Translations under genes and position numbers: made by a program
In this document: positions 17,731-27,142 of the stretch, piece after piece
Position numbering within the stretch: position 1 is the first letter of the stretch
Layout: each line of letters begins with the position of its first letter
Source: Saprospiraceae bacterium
GTDB lineage: Bacteria; Bacteroidota; Bacteroidia; Chitinophagales; Saprospiraceae
Length of the DNA: 60,512 nt
Direction of reading: 5' to 3'
Assembly (NCBI GenBank): GCA_026982695.1
Contig: JALSGS010000026.1
Coordinates: forward strand, 1 to 60,512
Notes under the pieces: generated by a model
Seen by the model: only the letters and a program-made list of their open reading frames with translations
Database searches by the model: none
Told to the model about the DNA's origin: nothing

Positions 17731-20346
17731 TCAGAATTGTGCGCGTAGGCTAAAAACAAAGTTTCTACCGGGTGCCGATATTCCCGAGGCAAAAGGCCTA
17801 TAGTGCAAATCGGTGAGGTTTTCCACGCTAGCTTGGGCCCACAATTGGCTACCCAATCGCACTGCTGCTTGGATATTGATGATTGTCCAGGCATAGGTAC
17901 CCGCATAGGTAGTTTTCCCTTCTTCATCGAGTATTTTTGGGGTATACTCCAAGTTATCTGCGGTGCCCCTTCTGTCAATAATCATCTGCCCTTGATCGTC
18001 GAACTTAATGTCACTAACAGCATATTCCCATAGGGGTTTGCGGCTATTATGGCGTAAACTGCAAGCCAAACGCACGCGTTGAGCTTCCCATCCTGCAGAA
18101 AGCTGTCCAAAAAAGGGTGGTATGTGATCGAGTGGTACCAGCGTATCGATATAGGCTATAGGGCCTGCTTCAAAGGTTTTGTAAAAGCGGCGCCGTCCTT
18201 TGGTATAACTAGCATGGGCCTGCACAAACCACTGATGCCAACGAGCTTGTAGCTGACCACTAAGCCCATAGACGAAGCCCTCGGTAGCATTGACATTGGC
18301 GATGGTAACCAATTCCTCTTCGTCGAACCAAAGCGTTGTACTGCCATGGGGCAAGGACATAGGTGTCCGCACCATGGCATTGCGCAGTTGAGTGTAATAG
18401 ACTGTAGTGCGCCACGACAAATATGAGTTTGGGGTTTGGCCAAAATGTTTGCTCAAGCTTAGTTCCACGTTAGTGGTTTCTTCGGGTAAAAGGGCAGGGT
18501 TGGGAATGGTCACGTAGCCGTTCTTTTCCCTGATTTTGCCAAAGTCGTCGACGTTGGGTGCGCGAAATGCCGTAGCTGCCAATAGCTGGATGCGCCATTG
18601 CCGCCACGGCTGAACGATGAGGCCTACACTCCAGGTCAAGGCATCATTGCGCGTGCTGATACCTTGTACATAGAGTTGTGGCCATTGTATGAGGTCATCG
18701 GCTTTGAAGCGCGCAAAGAGTGTGGTCGATGTGTAGCGCAAGCCTGCCTGCCAGCGCATCAGCGAATCGCGTGTTTGGAGATAATAAGTCAAGTATCCGC
18801 CAGTAGCTGTTAGGCGGCTGCCCCCACTAGGGTATCGAGTCAATTCGTCACGAAAGACGTATTGGGTGCGCAGGCTTACTCGGCCTGCTGTGGAATGCAC
18901 AATATTGTGCTGGAAGTCAAAGCCAAAAGCGTAGCCACTGTGGGCACTTACTTTCTTATCGAAATCAGCTGTAAAGGAATAAACATATACATCTTCGAGT
19001 TGGAAGGTGCGATACTCTTTGTTGAGTTTGCGCTTGAGGCGATCTTCATCAATTTTCTGGTAAGCAGCGATCAAGGTAGCCTTGTCGTACACACTACCGC
19101 CTTGTCGCAATTGAGCCTTGAGTGAAGCCAATAGCCGCTTTTGTGGGCCGTAGTTCCATTCGGCAAATTTCAGGTCGCGTTCCGTTCCTTTTTTGCCCAA
19201 TAGCGTGAGTTTGTCGTATCGAGGTACTTTTCCCGTGGAAGAGAACTGAAAGTTGGCCAATAAATAGAAGTTGGACGAGGGCTGATACTTCCACTTTTGG
19301 GTTAGGTCAATCTGGTGGTAGGCAGTGCCTACTTGATCGTCGTAGTCGGTGATAAATATCGAATCTCCTCGCACCACCTTCCAATAGCCATTTTCGAGCA
19401 CCTGATCGCCTTGCCCTACGCGCCGCACGAAGTATTTGCGCAAGCCAAAGTCTGGATGGGCTGGCGGGCGGTTACTACCGGCATGCAAATCGCCATAGTC
19501 GGAAAAGCGAAAGGAAGTAAAGGTACCCCATCGTTGCTTGCCAAAGTTCAGGTGCCAACTCAAGGTTTTCTCCTTGTTTGCAGAAGCATACCGACTCATG
19601 AGGTGTGTCTGTGCGCGATAGCCCTTGGGGTCGGGCCCGAAATACAGTTTGGGGTCTTGCGAGCGAAAGTGCACCACTCCTCCTAGTGCATCGCTGCCAT
19701 AGAGCAGAGATCCTGGCCCAAATATGACTTCTATGCGATCGAGCATGGTGTTGTCTACGGTAATGGCATTTTGTAGATGGCCATTGCGATAGATGGCATT
19801 GTTCATGCGCACGCCATCTACTACTAACAACACGCGGTTGGCCTCAAACCCGCGCAACACGATGCTCCCCCCACCCATTTGCGTCTTTTGCACAAATACA
19901 TTGGTATGAGCAGCTAGTGCATCGGCAGTAGTTTGCGGCTCGCTCAGTGCCATTGCTTTTTGATCTACTTGCTCTATTTGCCATGGCAGCTCTTCAGGTG
20001 CATCATCGCGCCTGCCGATGACAACCACCTCTGTCAGTGCGGTCACTTGAGGCTGAAGACGGATAATGCCGCCGCGTTGGCGTATTTCATAAAAGGGCAA
20101 GCTGAGGGGTTGATATCCTAAATAACTAAAATGGACGACGTCGTTGTATCGCAGGTTTTTAAGTCGCACCTTACCCTCGGCATCAGTCACATCGGCAAAG
20201 CGATAGTCGTCGGTAAAGACACTGACTCCCACTAAGGGGGCGCCTTGCTCGTCGAGCACTGTCACTTCGTACTCAAACTGGCTCGCCTGAGCTGTAAAAA
20301 CAAGGAGCATGAATGTGCCGAAGATTCCTATAGCAAGCAGCCGCAT
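17731..20346 (-). CDS. TonB-dependent outer-membrane receptor, heme/hemoglobin-type
   Basis: The ATG at 20346 gives 871 residues and a signal peptide (LLAIGIFGTFMLLVF ... QAS); 10 more codons are open upstream. Residues about 35-105 form a CarboxypepD_reg-like beta domain. The plug follows (about 125-240) with LRGFEANRVLLVVDGVRMNN and DRIEVIFGPGSLLYGSDALG, wording typical of hemoglobin/heme/transferrin-type receptors. The rest is a 22-strand barrel ending in a terminal Phe (FSLRAQF). cinA lies 81 bases upstream on the same strand. No heme-handling genes are nearby, so the ligand is inferred from plug similarity only; vitamin B12 or metal chelates remain possible. Confidence 0.9.
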   Translation of the reverse strand: MRLLAIGIFGTFMLLVFTAQASQFEYEVTVLDEQGAPLVGVSVFTDDYRFADVTDAEGKVRLKNLRYNDVVHFSYLGYQPLSLPFYEIRQRGGIIRLQPQVTALTEVVVIGRRDDAPEELPWQIEQVDQKAMALSEPQTTADALAAHTNVFVQKTQMGGGSIVLRGFEANRVLLVVDGVRMNNAIYRNGHLQNAITVDNTMLDRIEVIFGPGSLLYGSDALGGVVHFRSQDPKLYFGPDPKGYRAQTHLMSRYASANKEKTLSWHLNFGKQRWGTFTSFRFSDYGDLHAGSNRPPAHPDFGLRKYFVRRVGQGDQVLENGYWKVVRGDSIFITDYDDQVGTAYHQIDLTQKWKYQPSSNFYLLANFQFSSTGKVPRYDKLTLLGKKGTERDLKFAEWNYGPQKRLLASLKAQLRQGGSVYDKATLIAAYQKIDEDRLKRKLNKEYRTFQLEDVYVYSFTADFDKKVSAHSGYAFGFDFQHNIVHSTAGRVSLRTQYVFRDELTRYPSGGSRLTATGGYLTYYLQTRDSLMRWQAGLRYTSTTLFARFKADDLIQWPQLYVQGISTRNDALTWSVGLIVQPWRQWRIQLLAATAFRAPNVDDFGKIREKNGYVTIPNPALLPEETTNVELSLSKHFGQTPNSYLSWRTTVYYTQLRNAMVRTPMSLPHGSTTLWFDEEELVTIANVNATEGFVYGLSGQLQARWHQWFVQAHASYTKGRRRFYKTFEAGPIAYIDTLVPLDHIPPFFGQLSAGWEAQRVRLACSLRHNSRKPLWEYAVSDIKFDDQGQMIIDRRGTADNLEYTPKILDEEGKTTYAGTYAWTIINIQAAVRLGSQLWAQASVENLTDLHYRPFASGISAPGRNFVFSLRAQF

Positions 20347-20426
20347 GCGAAAAGCATTTAACGTGCCTTTGCACAATGATTAGGCCAATAGTGCAGTAAG
20401 TGCACCTTGTCCTATAGACCACTGCT

Positions 20427-21677
20427 CTACGAGGGGAGTTCGAGCAAGAGCAATCTGGCCGTATTCAGCGCTGCCACACTCGACATTTCGATGTTGAGCA
20501 TGCGCCTTTTGCCAAATACATATTTTTTAGCCACGGTTTTTGAGCCCAAAGAAGCGGCTATCCACACTGTGCCTACTGGCTTGTCCGCAGTGCCACCGGT
20601 AGGGCCTGCAACGCCTGTAGTGGCTACTGAGAGGACAGCTCCCGTCAGGCGGCGTACACCCGCGGCCATTTGCCTGGCTACGGGTTCACTTACGGCGCCA
20701 TGTGCGTGCAAGTCTGCCATTGCCACCCCTAATACGTTCACCTTGATGTGATTGGCATAGGCCACAACGCCCCCCAGGTAATAGTTAGAAGCACCAGGTA
20801 CGCTGGTGAGCAGATGCCCTACATAGCCACCTGTGCAGCTCTCTGCGGTGGCTATAGTCAGACCTTGACGGTACAACATTTGCCCCAGTGCTTGTGGCAG
20901 GGTTTCGCCTTGCGTGCTATACACCACTTCGGGCCCCAATAGCTGCTTTAATCGCTGGGTGTACTCGTCGAGCAGTGCGCGCAAATACGTCTGGTCAGCA
21001 CCGCTAGCCGTAAGACGCAGCTGCACTTCAAATAGGTTGGGCAAATAGGCCAACTGCAGTTGTGGCGGCAACTGTTGCTCAAACGACTCGAGTCGGCGGG
21101 CTAACTCCGATTCAGCTACACCCACTGTACCAATCGTACGTGACAAAATCGCATCAGGCTGGAAATACGCAGTTAGTCGCGGCAACACCTGTTGTTCCAT
21201 AAGCTCGCGCATCTCAACCGGCACACCGGGCAAGGCAACAACCACTTTGCCATCGATCTCAAACCACATACCCGGAGCCGTACCCAGTTTGTTGGGCAGC
21301 AATTCGGCATTGGCAGGTACGAAGCATTGCACGCGGTGGGCAGCCTCAAGTCTTTTGCCAAAACGCGCAAAAAGTGTCTGCATATGTGCCCAACACGACT
21401 GGCTAAAAACCATCTCTACACCGAAGTAGCGTGCCAATGCTTCTTTAGTCATATCGTCGCGGGTTGGGCCCAACCCGCCCGTAAGCAAGACGATATCGGC
21501 CATAGATAAGGCTTGGGGCAATACTTCGAGCAAATGGTTTGGATCATCTGCGATTACGCGCATTTCCTTTACCTGTCCCCCTATGGGAAGAAGGGCTTGT
21601 GCCAGCCATTGGGCGTTGGTATTCAGTACCTGACCAAGCAATAATTCGTCTCCAATATTGATGAGCACTGCATTCAT
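20427..21677 (-). CDS. cinA: CinA family protein (nicotinamide-nucleotide amidohydrolase type)
   Basis: This 416-residue protein has both expected parts. The N-terminal MoaB-like COG1058 domain (INIGDELLLGQVLNTNAQWL, then LTGGLGPTRDDMT) has pyrophosphatase activity in characterised homologues. The C-terminal PncC-like domain (TAESCTGGYVGHLLTSVPGA) has the Ser-containing ESCTGG motif of NMN deamidase. It salvages pyridine nucleotides; the competence name is historical. It may be cotranscribed with the receptor gene downstream. Confidence 0.93.
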   Translation of the reverse strand: MNAVLINIGDELLLGQVLNTNAQWLAQALLPIGGQVKEMRVIADDPNHLLEVLPQALSMADIVLLTGGLGPTRDDMTKEALARYFGVEMVFSQSCWAHMQTLFARFGKRLEAAHRVQCFVPANAELLPNKLGTAPGMWFEIDGKVVVALPGVPVEMRELMEQQVLPRLTAYFQPDAILSRTIGTVGVAESELARRLESFEQQLPPQLQLAYLPNLFEVQLRLTASGADQTYLRALLDEYTQRLKQLLGPEVVYSTQGETLPQALGQMLYRQGLTIATAESCTGGYVGHLLTSVPGASNYYLGGVVAYANHIKVNVLGVAMADLHAHGAVSEPVARQMAAGVRRLTGAVLSVATTGVAGPTGGTADKPVGTVWIAASLGSKTVAKKYVFGKRRMLNIEMSSVAALNTARLLLLELPS

Positions 21678-21735
21678 ACCGCAATTGTGAGTATTATAGT
21701 GGGTTTTTCTAATTTCACTTTAAATTATCCACTCC

Positions 21736-23688
21736 ATGCGCCTGCCCATTCTGTTGGTATCCTTGCTTATCATTTGCCCCAAAATCGACGCACAGCCGGC
21801 CCAAGCTTGGCAAAAAGCGGGCGATCGCGCATTTTCCGAAGAAGACTGGTTGGCAGCTCAATATTACTACAGCCAAGCCCTACGACAAAAACTCCACCAC
21901 AGCGCACTGTGGTGGAAGCTAGCCGAAGCCCGGCGCCTTTCCTGGGCCTATGAAGCAGCTGCCGAGGCCTATCGACGCGTAATTCAGCTCGATGCAGCGC
22001 GCTACCCCTTGGCACGCCTCTACCTGGCCGATCTGTACCGCAGTCTAGCGCAGTACGATGAAGCCCTCGCCCAGTTGGACACCTTCCTGGCAGCAGGTAA
22101 AGGCGGCTCACGATGGCTACAACGCGCTCAACAACTGCGCATTGCTTGCCAATGGGCGCCACAAGTCATAGCTCAACCCGATACGAACTGGCAAATTCGC
22201 CACGTAGGCAACGCCATCAACTCTCCTTATTCGGAATTTGCGCCTTGGCTCATGGGCGATACGCTGCTATTCTCTTCCAATCGCTACTTGTGGCGTCAAG
22301 ATACTCATCAACCGCCCCGACACCTAGCACAACCCTACCTTTCGGTAGAAGGGGCACGCGCCCGCCCTTTGCTACGCCCCTGGCGCAAAAAAGGCACCCA
22401 TATAGCGCACCTTATGTGGTGGCCCGATTCGGCCTACTATACCGAATGCCGCTACATCGCGGGGGCGCGCATACGCTGCCGCATCATGAAGCGCACGCGC
22501 GACGCACAGGGTCGTTGGCACAAAGAGGCTGAAGCATTGCCTCCACCGATCAATGTAGCTGGCTATACCAGCACACAGCCATGCTTAGTAGTGGACACGC
22601 TCAAAAAACAACGGTGGCTGGTATTTGCCTCTGATCGGCCTGGGGGCAAAGGACTACTCGATTTATGGGCTGCCCCCATTTTGGGCGACAGTATCGGTCC
22701 TGCCCGTAATCTCAGCTCGATTAATACGCCTTACAACGACGGTACGCCCTTTTTCCACATCCCTTCCCAGACTTTGTACTTTGCTTCTGAAGGGCACATA
22801 GGCATAGGCGGATGGGATATCTATCAAGTACGGTGGCCACCTCAAGCCGATAGGCCACCCGTACATCTACCCCCACCTATTAACAGCACGTTCAACGATC
22901 TGTATTTTTTCCTTTCCCAAGACGGCACCCACGCCTACCTGGCCTCCAATCGTATAGGTAGTCGCTTTTTAGATGAAGAATCCCAACACTGCTGTAACGA
23001 TCTATGGGTATTACAAAGGCACCTGTTCGAGGACCTCCTAACGCGCACACTCTCGGCTGACAGCCTCAATACACCACCACTTGATAGCCAGATCACGGCA
23101 CCTGCGCCACCTGTAGTTTTGCACGACTTCCTGCCACTAATACTCTACTTTGACAACGACATCCCCGACCCGCGCAGTACTTCCAACACCACTGCCATTG
23201 CCTATTTGCAGACGTGCGACAACTATCTGTCGCGCGAAGCTACCTACATCGCTCAACTCACCAAGGGACTTCCCGCCGACACTGCTGTACAAGTGGCTAA
23301 AGCGGTACATCGCTTTTTCCGCACCGAAGTGGCACATGGCTGTACCCAGCTTGAGGCCTTCAGCCGACACCTACTCCAGCGCCTCGAACAAGGCGACACC
23401 ATCAAACTCATGGTGCGCGGATACGCCAGCCCCCGTGCCGAATCCGACTACAATCTGCAGTTATCTGCTCGTCGCATTCACAGTCTGCGCAACCACTTTT
23501 ACCAATGGCGAGAGGGGGCTTTGCACCCATTTCTGCGTAGGGGGCAATTGCGCATCAGTGAATTGCCCTTGGGCGAAGCCTTATCGCTGCCACACATCAG
23601 CGACCGGCTCGACAATGCCCGCCTTTCGATTTATAGCCTTCCTGCCGCTCGCCAGCGCAAAGTAGTCATTGAAGAAGTGCGCGAGTAA
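21736..23688 (+). CDS. TPR / beta-propeller / OmpA protein, PorE-like
   Basis: This 650-residue secreted protein has a signal peptide at 1-20 (LLVSLLIICPKIDAQ). Residues about 25-135 are TPR repeats. Residues about 155-430 are PD40/WD40-like propeller blades (EFAPWLMGDTLLFSSNR, VFASDRPGGKGLLDLW, LYFASEGHIGIGGWDIYQV). Residues about 545-650 are an OmpA-like domain with VRGYASPRAESDYNLQLS and RRIHSLRN. This is the architecture of PorE, which ties the type IX secretion apparatus to peptidoglycan. The carboxypeptidase-regulatory domain normally between propeller and OmpA domain is not visible; that stretch is short and of low complexity. A T9SS role is likely but not proven. Confidence 0.82.
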   Translation: MRLPILLVSLLIICPKIDAQPAQAWQKAGDRAFSEEDWLAAQYYYSQALRQKLHHSALWWKLAEARRLSWAYEAAAEAYRRVIQLDAARYPLARLYLADLYRSLAQYDEALAQLDTFLAAGKGGSRWLQRAQQLRIACQWAPQVIAQPDTNWQIRHVGNAINSPYSEFAPWLMGDTLLFSSNRYLWRQDTHQPPRHLAQPYLSVEGARARPLLRPWRKKGTHIAHLMWWPDSAYYTECRYIAGARIRCRIMKRTRDAQGRWHKEAEALPPPINVAGYTSTQPCLVVDTLKKQRWLVFASDRPGGKGLLDLWAAPILGDSIGPARNLSSINTPYNDGTPFFHIPSQTLYFASEGHIGIGGWDIYQVRWPPQADRPPVHLPPPINSTFNDLYFFLSQDGTHAYLASNRIGSRFLDEESQHCCNDLWVLQRHLFEDLLTRTLSADSLNTPPLDSQITAPAPPVVLHDFLPLILYFDNDIPDPRSTSNTTAIAYLQTCDNYLSREATYIAQLTKGLPADTAVQVAKAVHRFFRTEVAHGCTQLEAFSRHLLQRLEQGDTIKLMVRGYASPRAESDYNLQLSARRIHSLRNHFYQWREGALHPFLRRGQLRISELPLGEALSLPHISDRLDNARLSIYSLPAARQRKVVIEEVRE

Positions 23689-23710
23689 CCAACAAAAAAG
23701 ATGAGCAAGT

Positions 23711-23718
23711 TACCTTTG
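23711..23718 (+). promoter_or_regulatory. -7 box (TACCTTTG) just upstream of the MATE gene
   Basis: TACCTTTG followed by C matches TAnnTTTG and ends 8 bases before the ATG at 23726, so a transcript started from it would have almost no leader. The preceding gene ends only 37 bases earlier, so readthrough is also possible. Confidence 0.3.
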
Positions 23719-23725
23719 CCCGCCT

Positions 23726-25063
23726 ATGACCCTAACGACTTCCTATAAGCAGATTCTGGCCATTTCAGCTCCCATCATGTTGGGCAGTGCAGTGCAAAAT
23801 TTGTTGGCCCTGACCGATTCGGTGTTCTTATACCACCTTTCGGAGGTGGACTTTGCTGCCATTGGCTTTGTGGGGGTCTTTTACTTAGTCATTGCCGCTA
23901 TTGGGTATGGCTTCAGCAAGGGGGGGCAAATCATCATCGCTAGGCGCATGGGCGAAGCTAACCCCAATCGCGTAGGGCGCGCCTTTTACGCCATGCTCTA
24001 CTTCGAGCTGATGCTGGCCACCATCATGTGGGTATTCATGTATTACGGCAGCAGCTGGTTTTTCGACTTGCTGGTCAATTCCCCTTCGGTTTTCACGCGC
24101 AGCCTCCATTATTTGGAATATCGCGCCTGGGGTGTATTTGCCAGTTATGCAGGTTTGGCTATGATCGCCCTTTACACGGGGGTAGCGCGCACGCGCTTTA
24201 TTATGTGGAACACTTTGCTCCTAGCTACTGTCAATGTAGCACTCAATTATTCACTTATTTTTGGTCATTTTGGCCTGCCGGCTATGGGCATTGCTGGCGC
24301 AGGGTTAGCCAGTACGATTGCAGAGTACATTGCACTAATCGTGTTCATTGCCTATATGATTTTAGATGGGCCTGCCCGCACTTATCATCTATTTCACCTA
24401 CCTGACATCGACTGGCAGCTCATCAAAGATGTGCTCAAGCTAAGTGCGCCCATGGTGGCCCAAGCTATTGTGGGGTTAGGCAGCTGGTTTCTCTTTTTTG
24501 GTTTTATCGAAAATATGGGTGAGCGCCCGTTAGCCATTTCCAATTTGGTTCGCATGGTGTATTTAGTGCTGTCTATCCCCTCTTGGGGCTATGCAGCTGG
24601 TGTGAATACCTTGGTCAGCAGCTTTATCGGTATGGGCAAGCGGCAAGCAGTAGTCCCAATTATTTGGAAAACGGCACGCCTTTGTTGGTTTTCCACCATG
24701 CTGATAGCCGTACCCATAGTGCTTTTTCCCAAGACGCTGCTCTACCCTCTTTTAGGTGGCACCGACATGTCGCTGATTACAGAGGCACGTCCTCTGTTTT
24801 GGTTGTTGCTAATTATTTTGTCGCTTTTTGCCATTGGTGGCGTGTTCTTCAACGGCTTGGCTGGCACTGGTGCTACAATGGTGGGGCTCAAGCTACAAGC
24901 GAGCTGTGCTGTTGCTTACTTAACCTACACTTATCTGGTCATAGAGCGGTGGCAGTGGGGGCTAATGTGGGCATGGGCTGCCGAAGTGTGGTATTGGCTG
25001 ATCATTATCATAGCCACTCTGTGGTTTTTGCACTCACGCAAGTGGTACAACTTGAAATTCTAA
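23726..25063 (+). CDS. MATE family efflux transporter
   Basis: This 445-residue protein has about 12 transmembrane helices in two homologous halves. The N-terminal half carries SAPIMLGSAVQNLLALTDSV and FSKGGQIIIARRMGE, both typical of MATE exporters, and the second half repeats the pattern (LSAPMVAQAIVGLGSWFLFF, NTLVSSFIGMGKRQ). MATE proteins use a Na+ or H+ gradient to expel cationic compounds or flip lipid-linked products. It begins a tight plus-strand run with a glycosyltransferase and an RNA methyltransferase (gaps of 19 and 38 bases), but no shared pathway is evident. Confidence 0.92.
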   Translation: MTLTTSYKQILAISAPIMLGSAVQNLLALTDSVFLYHLSEVDFAAIGFVGVFYLVIAAIGYGFSKGGQIIIARRMGEANPNRVGRAFYAMLYFELMLATIMWVFMYYGSSWFFDLLVNSPSVFTRSLHYLEYRAWGVFASYAGLAMIALYTGVARTRFIMWNTLLLATVNVALNYSLIFGHFGLPAMGIAGAGLASTIAEYIALIVFIAYMILDGPARTYHLFHLPDIDWQLIKDVLKLSAPMVAQAIVGLGSWFLFFGFIENMGERPLAISNLVRMVYLVLSIPSWGYAAGVNTLVSSFIGMGKRQAVVPIIWKTARLCWFSTMLIAVPIVLFPKTLLYPLLGGTDMSLITEARPLFWLLLIILSLFAIGGVFFNGLAGTGATMVGLKLQASCAVAYLTYTYLVIERWQWGLMWAWAAEVWYWLIIIIATLWFLHSRKWYNLKF

Positions 25064-25082
25064 TGCTACTTAGCTTTGTCAC

Positions 25083-26525
25083 ATGCGTGCACGCTTCACA
25101 TGGCTATTCCCATTGCTGAAAAGCATGCCATTACCTCGGCTATTCGCCACTGGCGTGCTGATAGGCGTGGTCTGGTACAGCAGGTACCACATCTTCTTTT
25201 GGGATACCATCAGCCAGGCATCAGTGCGCAGCCATTGGTTTTACGAACAAGGTCTACGCACGCTCTTCCTGCCACCTGCTCTTGACTCGGGCCATCCGCC
25301 TCTCTTCAACTGGTATCTTGCAGCAGGTTGGTCGGTATTTGGCCGCAGTCTACTCACTAGTCATTTGCTCATGCTACCCTTCGTTTGCATTGTGGCATGG
25401 CAGCTGAGCCGTTTGATCGACTACACCCGACCGACTCGCCCAAGCACTCGCTGGCTTGCACTTGTTCCACTATCCGACACTACCCTCATTGCCCAAAGCA
25501 GCTTAGTGAGCACCGATATGGCCATGTTGGCTTGTACACTTACCGCACTCAATGCACTACTACGTGCCCAGCAAAGGTGGCTCACACTAGCACTCATACC
25601 GCTGGGCTTACTCAGCTTGCGCGGACTGCCCGCAGCGGCAGCGCTGGCACTCTTTGGCTGGTTTTTTTGGCACTTTTCGGCAAATGAAGAGCAGCACCCG
25701 TCATTGCGACAACTCTTTTGGCCTTTCTTTCTGGCAGCTTGTGTGTGGACCACGTGGTATGTAGCCCACTACCTACATGTGGGCTGGTGGCTGAGTACGC
25801 CCAATCCCCGATGGACGGAACATCGCCATCTGACGGGCCTGGCGGGTATCATGTGGAATGCCGGCATTACTGCATGGCGTCTTATTGACTATGGTCGAAT
25901 CGGGTACTGGCTCATACTTTTGATATGGCTGCTGAGCCACAGCCGAGGCACGTCCCTACAGTGGTGGCTACGACAGCCTCTCCCTTTATTCGCCATGTGC
26001 TTTTTACTGGTACATGCAATAGCCATGTGGCCTATGAGCAACCCAATCACTCATCGGTATTTTCTGCCCATCCTAGTGGTCATGCCTTTGTGGGTAGCTC
26101 AGCTCCTATGGCAACACAGCTCGAAGCGCTGGGGCCGCATTGGTCTTGTGTGGCTATTGGCACTATTGCTCAGTGGCCACTATTGGGTTTACCCACGTGG
26201 CATTGCTCAAGGATGGGATGGCACCACAGCCCACTGGCCATGGTACGAGCTGCGCACCCAAATGCTCGCATACATTCAAGATCAAGGGATAAATTGGCAC
26301 GAAATAGGCACGCGCTTTCCCAACGCAGGGCCTTTCGACAAGCTCGATCTATCGGATCGCAAAGAAGGTATTCCCCTTGTGGACTGGACACAGCACCGCT
26401 ATGTCTTTTACAGTAATGTAATGAACGACTTTAGCGACGAAGAGCTAGCCCACCTTGACACCCTCCCCCGCTTGCATCAACTTCAAAAAGGAGCTATCTG
26501 CGTGGTGCTTTACCAAATAAAGTGA
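25083..26525 (+). CDS. GT39/ArnT-like membrane glycosyltransferase
   Basis: This 480-residue protein has about 10 predicted membrane helices and a short soluble C-terminal end. The first large periplasmic loop contains PALDSGHPPLFNWYL, which fits the conserved Asp and HPPL motif of GT-C enzymes of the dolichyl-phosphate-mannose protein mannosyltransferase/ArnT class. Such enzymes move a sugar from a polyprenyl phosphate donor to lipid or protein in the periplasm. It follows the MATE gene by 19 bases. The acceptor is unknown. Confidence 0.72.
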   Translation: MRARFTWLFPLLKSMPLPRLFATGVLIGVVWYSRYHIFFWDTISQASVRSHWFYEQGLRTLFLPPALDSGHPPLFNWYLAAGWSVFGRSLLTSHLLMLPFVCIVAWQLSRLIDYTRPTRPSTRWLALVPLSDTTLIAQSSLVSTDMAMLACTLTALNALLRAQQRWLTLALIPLGLLSLRGLPAAAALALFGWFFWHFSANEEQHPSLRQLFWPFFLAACVWTTWYVAHYLHVGWWLSTPNPRWTEHRHLTGLAGIMWNAGITAWRLIDYGRIGYWLILLIWLLSHSRGTSLQWWLRQPLPLFAMCFLLVHAIAMWPMSNPITHRYFLPILVVMPLWVAQLLWQHSSKRWGRIGLVWLLALLLSGHYWVYPRGIAQGWDGTTAHWPWYELRTQMLAYIQDQGINWHEIGTRFPNAGPFDKLDLSDRKEGIPLVDWTQHRYVFYSNVMNDFSDEELAHLDTLPRLHQLQKGAICVVLYQIK

Positions 26526-26563
26526 CATCTTCGCATGCTGCACAAAAAAGCGACAAATTGGAT

Positions 26564-27127
26564 ATGGCACAACCACCTTTTCAGAAAAAATCCATGGAAG
26601 CGTTGGGGCGGGTAGATCCCAACACCTTCCGGCAAATGCCACGCCGCGACATAGTGCTGGTACTCGACAACATTCGCTCAGGGCTCAACGTGGGTAGCAT
26701 ATTCCGCACAGCCGATGCCTTTGCCCTTAAAAAGCTCTATCTGTGCGGCATCACCGCCCATCCGCCCCACCGAGAAATACTCAAATCGGCACTTGGCGCT
26801 ACTGAGACCATACCATGGGAGGCCTATACAGAAATAGCCCTTTGCCTCCAGCAACTCAAAGCTGAAGGGTACATTCTTGTGGGTGTAGAACAAACGCATC
26901 ACAGCACGCCATTGCATCGGTTTTCTGGCACCCATTATCCACGGTTGGCAATCATTTTAGGCAATGAGCTACACGGCATCAGCGATGCCGTACTTCCCTT
27001 GCTTGATCACGCAGTGGAAATTCCACAGTTCGGCACCAAGCACTCGCTCAATGTCGCTGTATGTGCAGGCATTGTGGTGTGGCAATTGGTGGTCAGCATA
27101 GGCCCAGAGCAATGGCTACCCGCTTAG
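26564..27127 (+). CDS. TrmH/SpoU family RNA 2'-O-methyltransferase
   Basis: This SPOUT-fold enzyme methylates ribose 2'-OH in tRNA or rRNA using SAM in a trefoil knot. The three family motifs are present: LDNIRSGLNVGSIFRTADAF, ILGNELHGISDAVL and HSLNVAVCAGIVVWQL. From the ATG at 26564 it has 187 residues, the usual length of the compact form without an N-terminal L30e-like domain. A GTG at 26522 overlapping the previous stop (GTGA) would add 14 residues and imply translational coupling; I judge the ATG slightly more likely. The target nucleotide is unknown. Confidence 0.88.
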   Translation: MAQPPFQKKSMEALGRVDPNTFRQMPRRDIVLVLDNIRSGLNVGSIFRTADAFALKKLYLCGITAHPPHREILKSALGATETIPWEAYTEIALCLQQLKAEGYILVGVEQTHHSTPLHRFSGTHYPRLAIILGNELHGISDAVLPLLDHAVEIPQFGTKHSLNVAVCAGIVVWQLVVSIGPEQWLPA

Positions 27128-27142
27128 GCATAAGTCACGGCG

